A DNA stretch of 64,000 bases from Lachnotalea glycerini (lineage in GTDB: Bacteria; Bacillota; Clostridia; Lachnospirales; Lachnospiraceae): positions 326,651-390,650 of the forward strand of contig NZ_QICS01000003.1 of the NCBI RefSeq assembly GCF_003201285.1, read 5' to 3'. Each line of letters opens with the position of its first letter. Position 1 is the first letter of the stretch. The notes under the pieces were generated by a model that saw only the letters and a list, made by a program, of their open reading frames with translations, ran no database searches and had not been told where the DNA came from. Made by a program: the position numbers and the translations under genes. This document shows, piece by piece, positions 1-8,418 of the stretch.

Positions 1-681
1 AGTAAGATAATCTAAATGCACCATTCTTTGCTGAAGATAGGAGTACAACACAACAAGTGCAAAGGCTGTGCTGCTCCACATCAAAAGTGTCCCATAAAAA
101 ATACTTTGAATAATTCCACCAAGAATTGGAAAAGAGCCAAAAATCAAAAATAAAGAAAATTCGCTTTCTCCTAAATTTCTTCGATACAAAATAACAAGAA
201 TCAAAATAAGCAGTATATAAAAATAGGTCACTGTGACATAGATAATAAAATAATTTCCACGATGATACACATTATTAGAATCGATATAATATATAAAATG
301 ATAAATAGGGGAAAGCAAAACTAATAAAATACAAATAAACATGGGGATTTGCAAAATAATCTTAATATTTCTGCTAAAACTTTGGTTCGGAATAATCAAT
401 TTGTATATCAGCATATATGCATGAAAGGTCAATATGACACCGGTACAAAACAAAGCTATATGCAACAGGTATGAAATTGGTATGAGCCATAATTCCATTC
501 TTCTGTTAATGACGCAACTTGTTGTTTCAAAAATGAGCTGCAGCATAATGATTTCTACAATTTTAATATAATATCTGTTTATGGAATCATTTTTTTCCAA
601 ACGGATATCAGCAAGCTTACGAATCGTACCTAATACTACTAGCGCTATCAGATTAATATCAATTCTCTGGAACAGTTCCAT
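1..681 (-). CDS. Membrane-bound GGDEF-type protein (probable diguanylate cyclase), 3' end outside window
   Basis: An open frame of 227 codons starts at the ATG complementary to 679-681 and runs off the left edge without a stop. A GAGGGTGAAGAG stretch just upstream is a usable ribosome binding site. The translated part is almost entirely hydrophobic, with about six predicted transmembrane segments between residues 8 and 220. It ends in QRMVHLDYLT, which matches the [LDxLT] entry of GGDEF domains (typically DxLTG.xNR). The likely product is therefore an integral-membrane sensor fused to a diguanylate cyclase that makes cyclic-di-GMP at the inner face of the membrane. The GGDEF active-site loop itself lies outside the window, so catalytic competence cannot be judged. 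The gene is divergent from glmS. Confidence 0.7.
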   Translation of the reverse strand, partial: MELFQRIDINLIALVVLGTIRKLADIRLEKNDSINRYYIKIVEIIMLQLIFETTSCVINRRMELWLIPISYLLHIALFCTGVILTFHAYMLIYKLIIPNQSFSRNIKIILQIPMFICILLVLLSPIYHFIYYIDSNNVYHRGNYFIIYVTVTYFYILLILILVILYRRNLGESEFSLFLIFGSFPILGGIIQSIFYGTLLMWSSTAFALVVLYSYLQQRMVHLDYLT

Positions 682-799
682 CTCTTCACCCTCTTTATAA
701 AAGAACATTCAAGTTAATTGTGTTGCTCGAATTGATAGATTAAATAATATAACAATTATCATTCTACATAGTAATGTCAATTATTATAACATAATTTAT

Positions 800-828
800 T
801 TGCCAAAGGCTTAAATATGTGATAAAAT
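800..828 (+). promoter_or_regulatory. Sigma-A-type promoter of glmS
   Basis: TTGCCA at 800-805, a 17-nt spacer and TAAAAT at 823-828 form a near-consensus vegetative promoter. The predicted start near 835 would put the glmS ribozyme cleavage site about 45 nt into the transcript. No competing -10/-35 pair this good was seen between 682 and 870. Confidence 0.55.
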
Positions 829-867
829 TTTATAGTTTATGAAGAGGAGGACATAGATTTCGAAAAG

Positions 868-1020
868 TAAAATACTTTAGCGCCATGCACCTGCAAAGTA
901 CGTAACAGAGACAGCTCTAGTTGCAGGTTAACGAGGAAAAGAGTAATCGAACATTCGGCGGATGCTCTTTCGCAGTAACAGCTGCGTATATAAGAATAAA
1001 ACTACAGGTAACTGTATCAC
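868..1020 (+). ncRNA. glmS ribozyme (glucosamine-6-phosphate-responsive self-cleaving RNA)
   Basis: The conserved core is readable: AGCGCC at 879-884 with the expected cleavage before the first G, then a GTTAACGAGG block around 925-936, AATCGAACATTCGGCGGATG around 946-965, and 3' hairpins including a GTAA-capped stem near 1003-1016. This is the established glmS ribozyme consensus (GNCGCC, GTTNACGAGG, ATCGAnnTTCGGCGGATG). It sits between the promoter at 800-828 and glmS at 1117. By family knowledge, glucosamine-6-phosphate acts as the cofactor for self-cleavage, and the cleaved mRNA is degraded. The exact 3' boundary is approximate. Confidence 0.93.
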
Positions 1021-1116
1021 AAATTTCTTATAACTGATTAACATATGGATTATAATGCATATCTTATTATAAAAATATGTATGAACATTGATAATTTAAT
1101 ATAAAGGAGATAAACT

Positions 1117-2934
1117 ATGTGCGGAATTATTGGTTATACAGGGTATAATTATGCCCAAAATATACTTTTAGAAGGCTTGAGTCAATTAGAATACAGGGGC
1201 TATGATAGTGCGGGAATTGCATTGTTAACAAAAGATAATCAGATTAGCGTTCATAAATGTACGGGAAGGGTTGCTTCTTTGATTGATCTTTGCAGTTTGG
1301 ATGAAGTTGACTCTTGTTGTGGAGTGGGTCATACAAGGTGGGCAACACATGGTGGCGTTACAAAGCAAAATGCTCATCCTCATACGTGCGGAAAGGTATC
1401 GCTTATCCATAATGGTATTATTGAAAATTATTATGAGATAATTGAAGAATATCATTTAGCCGATAAGCTTGTTTCTGAAACGGATACAGAAGTTGTCGCA
1501 GCACTGCTGGACACCTTGTATGAGAGCGATCCAATAGTAGCGATTAAAGAAACCGTTAGTAAATTGAATGGTTCCTTTGCTTTTTGCATTATGTTTACTG
1601 ACCAACCGGGTCTTATTTATTCTATTCGTAATGTCAGCCCTCTGGTTGCAGCTTTGGCAAAGAGTGGATCCTATATTGCTTCCGACCTGACTGCTCTTAT
1701 TCCCTATTCTAAGGAGTATTTTATCGTTCCTGAGTATCACATCATTACGCTTAGCAAAACAGACATTACTATTCAAGACCTTAATGGCAAATTCATTTTA
1801 CCTGAAATTCTTACTGTCAATTGGGATATTGAGGCAGCCATGAAAAATGGCTATCCACATTTTATGCTGAAAGAAATCTTTGAGCAGCCTGATGCAATTC
1901 ATAAAACCATTGCGCCAAGAATTAAGAATATGCTGCCAGATTTTACTGATGATTCTATTCCCAATTCTCTTTTTCTTAACTGTACTAAGTTAAGTATTGT
2001 GGCATGCGGCACCGCTATGCATGCTGGTATGGTTGCCAAAACTATGATTGAGCCTCTCTTAAGAGTTCCCGTTACGGTATCAATTGCCTCTGAGTTTCGA
2101 TATGAGGAGCCTTTGATTGATAAAAATACTCTGGTAATCACGGTATCGCAATCCGGAGAAACAATCGATACTCTAGAAGCACTTCGTTTGGCAAAACGGC
2201 TGCATGGAAGAACGATTTCTATCGTAAACGTGAAAGGTTCATCAATCGCAAGAGAAAGTGACTATGTTTTATATACACATGCAGGTCCTGAAATTGCAGT
2301 GGCCAGTACAAAAGCCTATACCGTTCAATTAGCAGCATTATATTTACTAGGCTGTAAGGCGGCATTGGTAAATGATTGCTATTCGGTTACTCAGGCAAAT
2401 CAGTTCATCAAAAACCTAATAGACGTAACTGACAATGTGAAACTTTTACTCGAACATACTGAATTGATTCAATCCGTTGCCAAATATCTGACAGGTGCTA
2501 CAGATGCATTTTTTATTGGAAGAGGACTCGACTATACACTCTCCTTAGAGGGAGCCTTAAAACTTAAGGAAATATCCTATATTCATGCCGAAGCCTATGC
2601 CGCAGGAGAGCTTAAGCACGGTACCATTGCTTTAATCAGTGAAGGCACCCCCGTCGTTGCTCTTGCTACACAAACGAAAGTATATAGCAAAGTAATTTCG
2701 AATATTCGTGAAGTAAAAGCGCGCGGAGCCTATGTTATTTTGCTTAGCTGTGATGAAAGCATTACTGACAGCTCTATTTGTAATTTGCACATACCTTTAC
2801 CCAAAACCGACGACTTGTTTACTGTATTTGAATCAGCTGTCGTACTGCAGCTGATTGCATATTACACTAGCGCCAATAAAGGCTTAGACGTTGATAAGCC
2901 TCGCAATTTGGCTAAATCAGTAACGGTAGAATAA
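1117..2934 (+). CDS. glmS: Glutamine--fructose-6-phosphate aminotransferase (isomerizing)
   Basis: GlmS converts fructose-6-phosphate and glutamine to glucosamine-6-phosphate and glutamate, the entry step to UDP-GlcNAc for cell wall. The 605-residue product has normal length. It starts MCGIIGYTG, so Cys2 becomes the N-terminal nucleophile of the class-II glutamine amidotransferase domain (about residues 1-220). Two SIS sugar-isomerase domains follow. The first contains the VSQSGETIDT phosphate-binding loop, and the protein ends with the typical DKPRNLAKSVTVE tail that closes the active site. AAGGAGATAAACT precedes the ATG. The gene is monocistronic, between a glmS ribozyme and an intrinsic terminator at 2943, so control by glucosamine-6-phosphate is expected. 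The call is secure. Confidence 0.98.
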   Translation: MCGIIGYTGYNYAQNILLEGLSQLEYRGYDSAGIALLTKDNQISVHKCTGRVASLIDLCSLDEVDSCCGVGHTRWATHGGVTKQNAHPHTCGKVSLIHNGIIENYYEIIEEYHLADKLVSETDTEVVAALLDTLYESDPIVAIKETVSKLNGSFAFCIMFTDQPGLIYSIRNVSPLVAALAKSGSYIASDLTALIPYSKEYFIVPEYHIITLSKTDITIQDLNGKFILPEILTVNWDIEAAMKNGYPHFMLKEIFEQPDAIHKTIAPRIKNMLPDFTDDSIPNSLFLNCTKLSIVACGTAMHAGMVAKTMIEPLLRVPVTVSIASEFRYEEPLIDKNTLVITVSQSGETIDTLEALRLAKRLHGRTISIVNVKGSSIARESDYVLYTHAGPEIAVASTKAYTVQLAALYLLGCKAALVNDCYSVTQANQFIKNLIDVTDNVKLLLEHTELIQSVAKYLTGATDAFFIGRGLDYTLSLEGALKLKEISYIHAEAYAAGELKHGTIALISEGTPVVALATQTKVYSKVISNIREVKARGAYVILLSCDESITDSSICNLHIPLPKTDDLFTVFESAVVLQLIAYYTSANKGLDVDKPRNLAKSVTVE

Positions 2935-2942
2935 TACAGTAG

Positions 2943-2971
2943 AAAGGACAGACTAATTCTGTCCTTTTTTC
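2943..2971 (+). terminator. Intrinsic terminator of glmS
   Basis: AAAGGACAGA and TCTGTCCTTT flank a five-base loop and are followed by a T-run, directly after the glmS stop codon. Confidence 0.85.
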
Positions 2972-3200
2972 TATCGTGTGATGGTTGTGTGACAGTTTTC
3001 TGAACGTTTGGTGCGTTTTAAATTTTTCTATAAACTTCCTTTTTTTTATACCGATAAAGATGTTGTCAGCAAGATCGTTGGCCTTAAATCAAGATACTGA
3101 TTTTACTTCAAAGAGACGATTTCATGTTTGGAATGACAGAAAAGCATGAACTTTACGCTGGCATAAACTATTTCTTATAAAAGAAAGGAAGGTATTACAA

Positions 3201-3854
3201 ATGAAAATTGACAGTTCATACTATTTGAACAAATTACTGGAAGCACAACTTACTTCTACGACAAACTCAACTACAGAAGTTGAAACCTCTACAACTAATT
3301 CAGAGGATGGAATGGACGCATATATTCCATCTAATTCAGAAGACGAAATACTCTATGCAAATTACGATGATATTCTAACTGCAATGACACCTCCTCCAAT
3401 GCCACCAGCATCAATGACAGACACTGAGGATTCAACTGATTCAACTGACTCAACAACGGAGAGTGAATTGGCCGTATCCGATTCTGTTCAATCCATTATT
3501 AGTAATATTTCTGAGACAATGCATTGTCAGGAGGGTACTGTACTTGACACTTTACAAAGCCTTGGACTTACACCTGAGGATTTGTTGGATTCTGATAACA
3601 TCGAAACAGTTGCGAATGCGCTTAACGAAGGTGCAATTGCGCTTGGAATACCTACAGTTGATGATTTAGATCAGACAATTTCCGATTTAAAAAGCTCTGT
3701 AGAAGATACTGTAAGCACACTTGAAAGTGATTATTCCTTAACAGATGAAGAATTGGCAGCTATTATTGAACAATTAAAAACCAAACCTTTGAATGATACC
3801 ACTTTAAGTGAATTATTAAGCTCATTGGGCGCAACAGAGGAAACAGAAGCTTAG
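3201..3854 (+). CDS. Acidic Ser/Thr-rich protein of unknown function
   Basis: This 217-residue product is not recognised. AGAAAGGAAGGTATTACAA precedes the ATG, so the start is credible. There is no signal peptide or membrane segment. Residues 18-90 are low-complexity and rich in Thr, Ser, Asp and Glu, with a short Pro-rich patch (TPPPMPPASM) and a repeated D-S-T motif. Residues 95-217 look helical, with regularly spaced Leu and Asp/Glu such as LTPEDLLDSDNIETV and LTDEELAAIIEQL, which suggests a small helical bundle after a disordered linker. The protein is strongly acidic. It is monocistronic, with a terminator at 3870, convergent with the penicillin-binding protein gene. Its composition resembles cytoplasmic or structural adaptor proteins, but no function can be assigned. 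Confidence 0.7.
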   Translation: MKIDSSYYLNKLLEAQLTSTTNSTTEVETSTTNSEDGMDAYIPSNSEDEILYANYDDILTAMTPPPMPPASMTDTEDSTDSTDSTTESELAVSDSVQSIISNISETMHCQEGTVLDTLQSLGLTPEDLLDSDNIETVANALNEGAIALGIPTVDDLDQTISDLKSSVEDTVSTLESDYSLTDEELAAIIEQLKTKPLNDTTLSELLSSLGATEETEA

Positions 3855-3869
3855 GATCAACAAACAAGC

Positions 3870-3908
3870 AAAGACGATAACATAATTACCTTTTTGTTAT
3901 CGTCTTTT
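3870..3908. terminator. Terminator between convergent genes
   Basis: A 12-bp perfect inverted repeat, AAGACGATAAC with GTTATCGTCTT, is followed on the plus strand by a T-rich stretch. It ends the 3201-3854 gene. It also lies just beyond the stop of the minus-strand gene at 3917, so it may serve both. Confidence 0.8.
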
Positions 3909-3916
3909 ACATTTTG

Positions 3917-6043
3917 TTACTGCTGTGCTTCAAAATATGAGGCAGGCGGCTGAGTTTGTACGTCTTCTGTTGTTACCGGAGTATCCTTTATTGCATTTGT
4001 TGTATCTTCTGTTACCGTTAGCTCATGATCTGTGTCTGTTGAGTATTTTTCAACAGAATCATAGCTGACGTAGGGAGAAAATTCCATTGGTTCCAAGCCC
4101 TTATGAGCATTCTCCATAAATTCCTGCCATATTTTACCTGGATAAGTGGTTCCCGTTAAATCCTCCACTTCCTTAGGCATATCACAACCCACCCATACAC
4201 TGGTTGTATAATAAGCACTAAAGCCTACAAACCAGCCATCCTTATTATCATTGGTTGTTCCAGTCTTACCGGCTGTTGGAGTCTGGCTGATACCAAGTTT
4301 TCTTCCCGTTCCATCTGTCATAACACTCTTTAAAACATCAGTCATCACTTTTGCCGCATTTTCCTTATATATTTGTTTTCCTTCGTTTTTACTTTGATAG
4401 ATTATCTCTCCGTCAGCAGTTGCTATTTTCGTGATACAGGTTGGATATCGATATACTCCATTATTCTCGAGTGTTGCATATGCGGCAGCCATCTCAACAC
4501 TGCTTACACCTGTCGTAAAACCTCCGAGGGCAATTGCAGTCCGATAATCATCCTTTTCAATTTTAGCAAAATTCATTGCCTTTAAGTATGACAAGCCTAC
4601 ACTTGGTGTAATCTCCTCTAACAACTGCCACGCTATTGTATTAATGGACTTCATCACTGCATAGCGAAGACTTACTACACCTGTATACGTTCCGCTGTAA
4701 TTCTTTGGACCATCCGTAATTGGCTCATCCACCATCGTAGAATCGGGTGTATATCCTTTTTCAAAGGCCGGTGCATACACAAGCAATGGCTTGATTGCAC
4801 TGCCCGGCTGTCTAAAGCTTTGATACGCTCGGTTTAGTGTATATCCGACTGTTTCCTGACTTCTTCCTCCTATGATGGCAACTACGTTACCAGTTTTATT
4901 ATCTATGCAGGTTGCTGCTCCTTGCATATTATAAATTCCATCATCATTTACACTGACAAAAGCATACAATTTATCGTCTATCGCAGTTTGAAGCTGCTCC
5001 TGAAGTGTCATATCCATAGAGGTATAGATTCGATATCCACTTGTATATAAAGAATTCTGGCACTCCGCATAAAGTGTTTCATATTGATCCTGATAGGTCT
5101 GTTTTTCCTCTTGCGAATCAAAATAGTATTGAAATTGAAATCCTCTTTCTTCCATTAGTGCTCTTATAGCACAGTAATAAATATAGGTTTCCGCATAATT
5201 ATGCTTGATCGTCTCTTCCTTATTGACATTTAACACAATCTCTTCATTAACTGCATCTGAATAATCCTCATTGCTGATTTTACCCTCTTTAAGCATCTGA
5301 TCTAAAATCCTGTTACGTCTGGCCAGCGTATTATCCATATGTTCCAGTGGATTGTACGTAGTAGGATTGTTGGGTATAGCTGTTAAAAAAGCAATTTGTG
5401 ACAATGATAAATTATTGACATCAGTGCTAAAATATCCCATACTTGCAGCTTGAATTCCATAATAACCATTTGCAAAGTAAATATTATTTAAATAAAATTC
5501 CAATATATCCGATTTACTGTATACTTTTTCCATCTCTAATGCTATAAATATCTCTTCTACCTTACGTTCCCAGCTTACCTGATTGCTAAGAAAAATATTT
5601 CTGCTAAGCTGTTGTGTAATAGTGCTTGCCCCCTGTGTAATGGCATGTTTTTCTATAATGGATGTAGCAGCTCGTATGATTGCTTTTATATCGATACCGT
5701 TATGACTATAGAAATTCTTATCCTCTATACTGATAAATGCATTCTTTACATAGGTAGGAATCCTCTCTGATTCAATATAGTAGATTCCCTTATCACCTTT
5801 CAGACTCGCAATTTCTTCTCCATCTGAAGCATATACCAAACTTGTCTGAGAAGCCTTAAACGTTTCGGCAGAAGAACTGCGAACCAGACTAATTGCCTCT
5901 TTATGTAACTTAAATATTGCTGGACCTACTCCTGTTGCATATAGACCTACCGCGGTTATGCCTGCCAACACAAGAATAATCATATTTATAATACATAATA
6001 CTTTCCATAATCTATGTTTATTTTTATTTTTTCCCTTAGCCAT
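3917..6043 (-). CDS. Class A penicillin-binding protein (bifunctional glycosyltransferase/transpeptidase)
   Basis: This protein polymerises lipid II and crosslinks peptidoglycan outside the membrane. The 708-residue product has a basic cytoplasmic N-terminus and one transmembrane anchor (about residues 14-38). A GT51 glycosyltransferase domain follows, with Glu107 in EDKNFYSH and QGASTITQQL at 137-146. The transpeptidase domain carries the three penicilloyl-serine motifs: SAIK (Ser415, Lys418), SIN (466-468) and KTG (593-595). The C-terminal tail (about 650-708) is Thr/Glu-rich and probably disordered. GGAGGTTTCAA lies before the ATG. It fits the PBP1a/PonA type of Firmicutes. The spacing from trmL (125 bp) is too large to decide co-transcription. 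All catalytic motifs are intact. Confidence 0.95.
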   Translation of the reverse strand: MAKGKNKNKHRLWKVLCIINMIILVLAGITAVGLYATGVGPAIFKLHKEAISLVRSSSAETFKASQTSLVYASDGEEIASLKGDKGIYYIESERIPTYVKNAFISIEDKNFYSHNGIDIKAIIRAATSIIEKHAITQGASTITQQLSRNIFLSNQVSWERKVEEIFIALEMEKVYSKSDILEFYLNNIYFANGYYGIQAASMGYFSTDVNNLSLSQIAFLTAIPNNPTTYNPLEHMDNTLARRNRILDQMLKEGKISNEDYSDAVNEEIVLNVNKEETIKHNYAETYIYYCAIRALMEERGFQFQYYFDSQEEKQTYQDQYETLYAECQNSLYTSGYRIYTSMDMTLQEQLQTAIDDKLYAFVSVNDDGIYNMQGAATCIDNKTGNVVAIIGGRSQETVGYTLNRAYQSFRQPGSAIKPLLVYAPAFEKGYTPDSTMVDEPITDGPKNYSGTYTGVVSLRYAVMKSINTIAWQLLEEITPSVGLSYLKAMNFAKIEKDDYRTAIALGGFTTGVSSVEMAAAYATLENNGVYRYPTCITKIATADGEIIYQSKNEGKQIYKENAAKVMTDVLKSVMTDGTGRKLGISQTPTAGKTGTTNDNKDGWFVGFSAYYTTSVWVGCDMPKEVEDLTGTTYPGKIWQEFMENAHKGLEPMEFSPYVSYDSVEKYSTDTDHELTVTEDTTNAIKDTPVTTEDVQTQPPASYFEAQQ

Positions 6044-6168
6044 TTGAAACCTCCGTATATCTAATCTTTATTAGATAACAATATTTCATAATAAGGAATC
6101 TCAAGCTGTCTTATAAACTGCTCTTCCCTCTTCAACAAATAAAGCACTTTAACTGTCTTTCCATTCTT

Positions 6169-6678
6169 TTATACCTCATCCTTCCAATGCAGCCTATGAA
6201 GATTTCCGGAAAGCTCCATATGGTCAAAATGATTCTGTCTTAGCGCTTCGTATAAAACGATAGCCGCTGAATTTGATAAATTAAGTGAACGAATATCACC
6301 AATCATAGGAATTCTGATTGCTGTTTCTTCATAGTTCACTAAAATTTCCTCTGGAATGCCCGCACTTTCTTTACCAAACATAATATAGCAGTCCGGTTCG
6401 TAACAAACCTCTGTGTAAGTTTGTTTTGATTTTGTGGTTGCCATATAAATCTTTGCATTAGGGTTTTTCTGCAAAAACTCATCGAAGTTTACATAAGTTA
6501 TAACATCCAGATCATTCCAATAGTCCATTCCGGCTCTTTTAATTGATTTTTCACTTAAGCTAAAGCCCAACGGTTCAATTAAATGTAATCTGGTTCCTGT
6601 CGCTACACAGGTTCTTCCAATATTTCCGGTATTTGCCGGTATCTCAGGCTCATACAATACAATATTCAGCTTAGCCAT
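6169..6678 (-). CDS. trmL: tRNA (cytidine(34)-2'-O)-methyltransferase, TrmL/SpoU family
   Basis: TrmL methylates the 2'-O of the wobble nucleotide of tRNA-Leu isoacceptors. The chosen start (ATG at 6678) gives 169 residues beginning MAKLNIVLYEPEIPANTGNI, the standard N-terminus of the family, and is preceded by AAAGGAGGACAAGAC. A longer frame would start inside the hairpin at 6701-6744 and add 19 unconserved residues. SPOUT-fold motifs are present: NTGNIGRTC (motif 1), MFGKESAGIP (motif 2) and IRSLNLSNSAAIVLYE (motif 3), which together form the SAM-binding trefoil knot. Length is normal. It lies downstream of the aminotransferase gene, separated by a probable terminator. Confidence 0.93.
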   Translation of the reverse strand: MAKLNIVLYEPEIPANTGNIGRTCVATGTRLHLIEPLGFSLSEKSIKRAGMDYWNDLDVITYVNFDEFLQKNPNAKIYMATTKSKQTYTEVCYEPDCYIMFGKESAGIPEEILVNYEETAIRIPMIGDIRSLNLSNSAAIVLYEALRQNHFDHMELSGNLHRLHWKDEV

Positions 6679-6700
6679 GTCTTGTCCTCCTTTAATGCTT

Positions 6701-6744
6701 AAAAGGGATATTTCAGAAATTTTCATTTCTGACACATCCCCTTT
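6701..6744 (-). terminator. Hairpin between aminotransferase gene and trmL
   Basis: On the minus strand AAAGGGGATGTGTCAGAAAT pairs with ATTTCTGAAATATCCCTTTT. This is a long imperfect stem with a four-base loop, ending in TTTT. It begins five bases after the aminotransferase stop and ends about 22 bases before the trmL start. A full or partial terminator is likely. Confidence 0.65.
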
Positions 6745-6748
6745 ATTT

Positions 6749-7918
6749 TTACTGATTATTTCTTAATTTATTAACGAAATCTTCTAACCGATCCAATGCT
6801 ATTCTCAAATCTTCCAATGCGTAAGCATATGATATTCGAAGAAAGCCTTCTCCGCAATCACCAAATGCAGTTCCAGGAACAACTGCTACCTTTTCTTCCT
6901 CTAAAAATTTGGTTGCAAATTCATCGGAAGTCATTCCAAATTCCTTAATGGAAGGAAATACATAGAAAGCACCATACGGTTCAAAGCAACTAAGCTTCAT
7001 TTCTTTAAAGCGATGCATCAGATATCTTCTTCTTTGATTATAAGCCTCTCTCATTTCCTCCACATCCTTATCACCGTTACGTAGTGCCTCTACTGCCGCA
7101 TATTGGCTGTTAGTAGGTGCACACATTATGGCAAACTGATGTATTTTAATCATCTGTTCTATTATTTTTTTCGGTCCGCATGCATATCCCAAACGCCAAC
7201 CTGTCATAGCATAAGATTTTGAAAAACCATTTATCACAATAGTTCTTTCTTTCATCCCTGGTAACGAAGCAATGGACACATGATGATTTCCATAAGTAAG
7301 TTCTGAATAGATTTCATCTGAAATTACAAAAATATCCTTTTCTTTTACCACCTGCGCAATTTCTTTCAATTCTTCTCTGGTCATAATAGCACCGGTTGGA
7401 TTATTTGGAAATGGCAGAATTAATACTTTCGTTTTCGGCGTAATGCTTGCTAATAGTTCGTCCCTGGTTAATTTAAATTCATTTTCAGCCTTAAGCTCAA
7501 TGATAACCGGCTTCGCATCCGCAAGCACTGCACAGGGTAAATAGGAAACATAGCTTGGCTGAGGAATCAGCACCTCTTCTCCAGGATTAATCATAGCCCG
7601 AAGTCCAATGTCAATTGCTTCACTTCCCCCGACAGTAACCATTGTCTCGGTGTTATAATCATAGCAGAGGTTAACTCTTCTCTTTAAATATTCACATATT
7701 TCAATTTTTAGTTCCTTCAGTCCGGCGTTGGATGTATAAAATGTTCTTCCCTTTTCCAAGGAATATATACCTTCTTCTCTTATGTGCCATGGAGTGTCAA
7801 AATCCGGCTCACCAACACCCAGTGATATTGCATCTTTCATCTCACTTACGATATCAAAAAATTTACGAATTCCCGACGGCTGAATTTCTAAGACTTTATC
7901 TGATAATGGATTTCTCAA
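6749..7918 (-). CDS. PLP-dependent class I aminotransferase
   Basis: This 389-residue protein is a fold-type-I pyridoxal-phosphate aminotransferase of the aspartate/aromatic (PatA-like) group. Visible landmarks are VGEPDFDTP near residue 35, the cofactor-contact region VTVGGSEAID near 92-101, PFPNNPTGA around 170-178, SDEIYSELTYG near 200-210, and the Schiff-base lysine in GFSKSYAMTGWRLGY (about residue 234). The C-terminal arginine in FLRISYA would bind the substrate carboxylate. The amino-acid specificity cannot be read from sequence. The start overlaps the stop of the Lrp-type regulator by four bases (ATGA), which implies translational coupling and suggests the regulator senses an amino acid linked to this enzyme. 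Confidence 0.92.
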   Translation of the reverse strand: MRNPLSDKVLEIQPSGIRKFFDIVSEMKDAISLGVGEPDFDTPWHIREEGIYSLEKGRTFYTSNAGLKELKIEICEYLKRRVNLCYDYNTETMVTVGGSEAIDIGLRAMINPGEEVLIPQPSYVSYLPCAVLADAKPVIIELKAENEFKLTRDELLASITPKTKVLILPFPNNPTGAIMTREELKEIAQVVKEKDIFVISDEIYSELTYGNHHVSIASLPGMKERTIVINGFSKSYAMTGWRLGYACGPKKIIEQMIKIHQFAIMCAPTNSQYAAVEALRNGDKDVEEMREAYNQRRRYLMHRFKEMKLSCFEPYGAFYVFPSIKEFGMTSDEFATKFLEEEKVAVVPGTAFGDCGEGFLRISYAYALEDLRIALDRLEDFVNKLRNNQ

Positions 7919-8400
7919 GGTGTCACCAGCATCCTTTCATCTGAAGTATTCTTCTGAATCATAACAGTTCCATGATCCTTATATTTTTTAAGTACAAAAT
8001 GAGTCGCAGTGCTTAATACGGAATCAAGAGTAGATAATTTTTCCGTTACAAACCTGGATACATCTCTTAAATTCTTCTCCTCCAAAGTAACTAGCAAATC
8101 ATATCCCCCTGAAATTAAATATACTGCACGAACCTCTGGATAGTTATAAATTCTTTCTGCTATTTTATCAAAACCCTGACCTCTTTGTGGCGTCACTTTG
8201 ACTTCAATCAGTGCAGTCACCTTTTCTGTAGAAGTTTTGTCCCAGTTAATTAGTGTATGATAACCACAAATAACACGTTCTTTTTCCATCTGCGCAACTT
8301 CATTTGCAATAGCCGTTTCATCCACACCCAAAATGATAGATAGCTCTTGAAGGTCTATTTTACTATTTTTTTCCATAAAAGTTAGAATTGTTTCTCTCAT
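7915..8400 (-). CDS. Lrp/AsnC-family transcriptional regulator
   Basis: The 161-residue product has the two-part architecture of Lrp/AsnC regulators. An N-terminal winged helix-turn-helix covers about residues 3-55 (LQELSIILGVDETAIANEVAQM), and a C-terminal RAM/AsnC ligand-binding domain covers about 62-140 (TALIEVKVTPQRG, VRAVYLISGGYDLLVTLE). These proteins form octameric rings and respond to amino acids. It is translationally coupled to the downstream aminotransferase (4-bp overlap) and lies 18 bp after the AIR-synthase-like gene. It is therefore probably a local regulator of amino-acid transamination. The effector is unknown. Confidence 0.9.
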   Translation of the reverse strand: MRETILTFMEKNSKIDLQELSIILGVDETAIANEVAQMEKERVICGYHTLINWDKTSTEKVTALIEVKVTPQRGQGFDKIAERIYNYPEVRAVYLISGGYDLLVTLEEKNLRDVSRFVTEKLSTLDSVLSTATHFVLKKYKDHGTVMIQKNTSDERMLVTP

Positions 8401-8418
8401 ATCTGATTCTCCAATCTC

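Noticed and set aside
1225-1776. Minus-strand frames inside glmS
   Set aside because: Shadow frames with no ribosome binding site opposite a clear gene. The same applies to other opposite-strand frames within well-identified genes.
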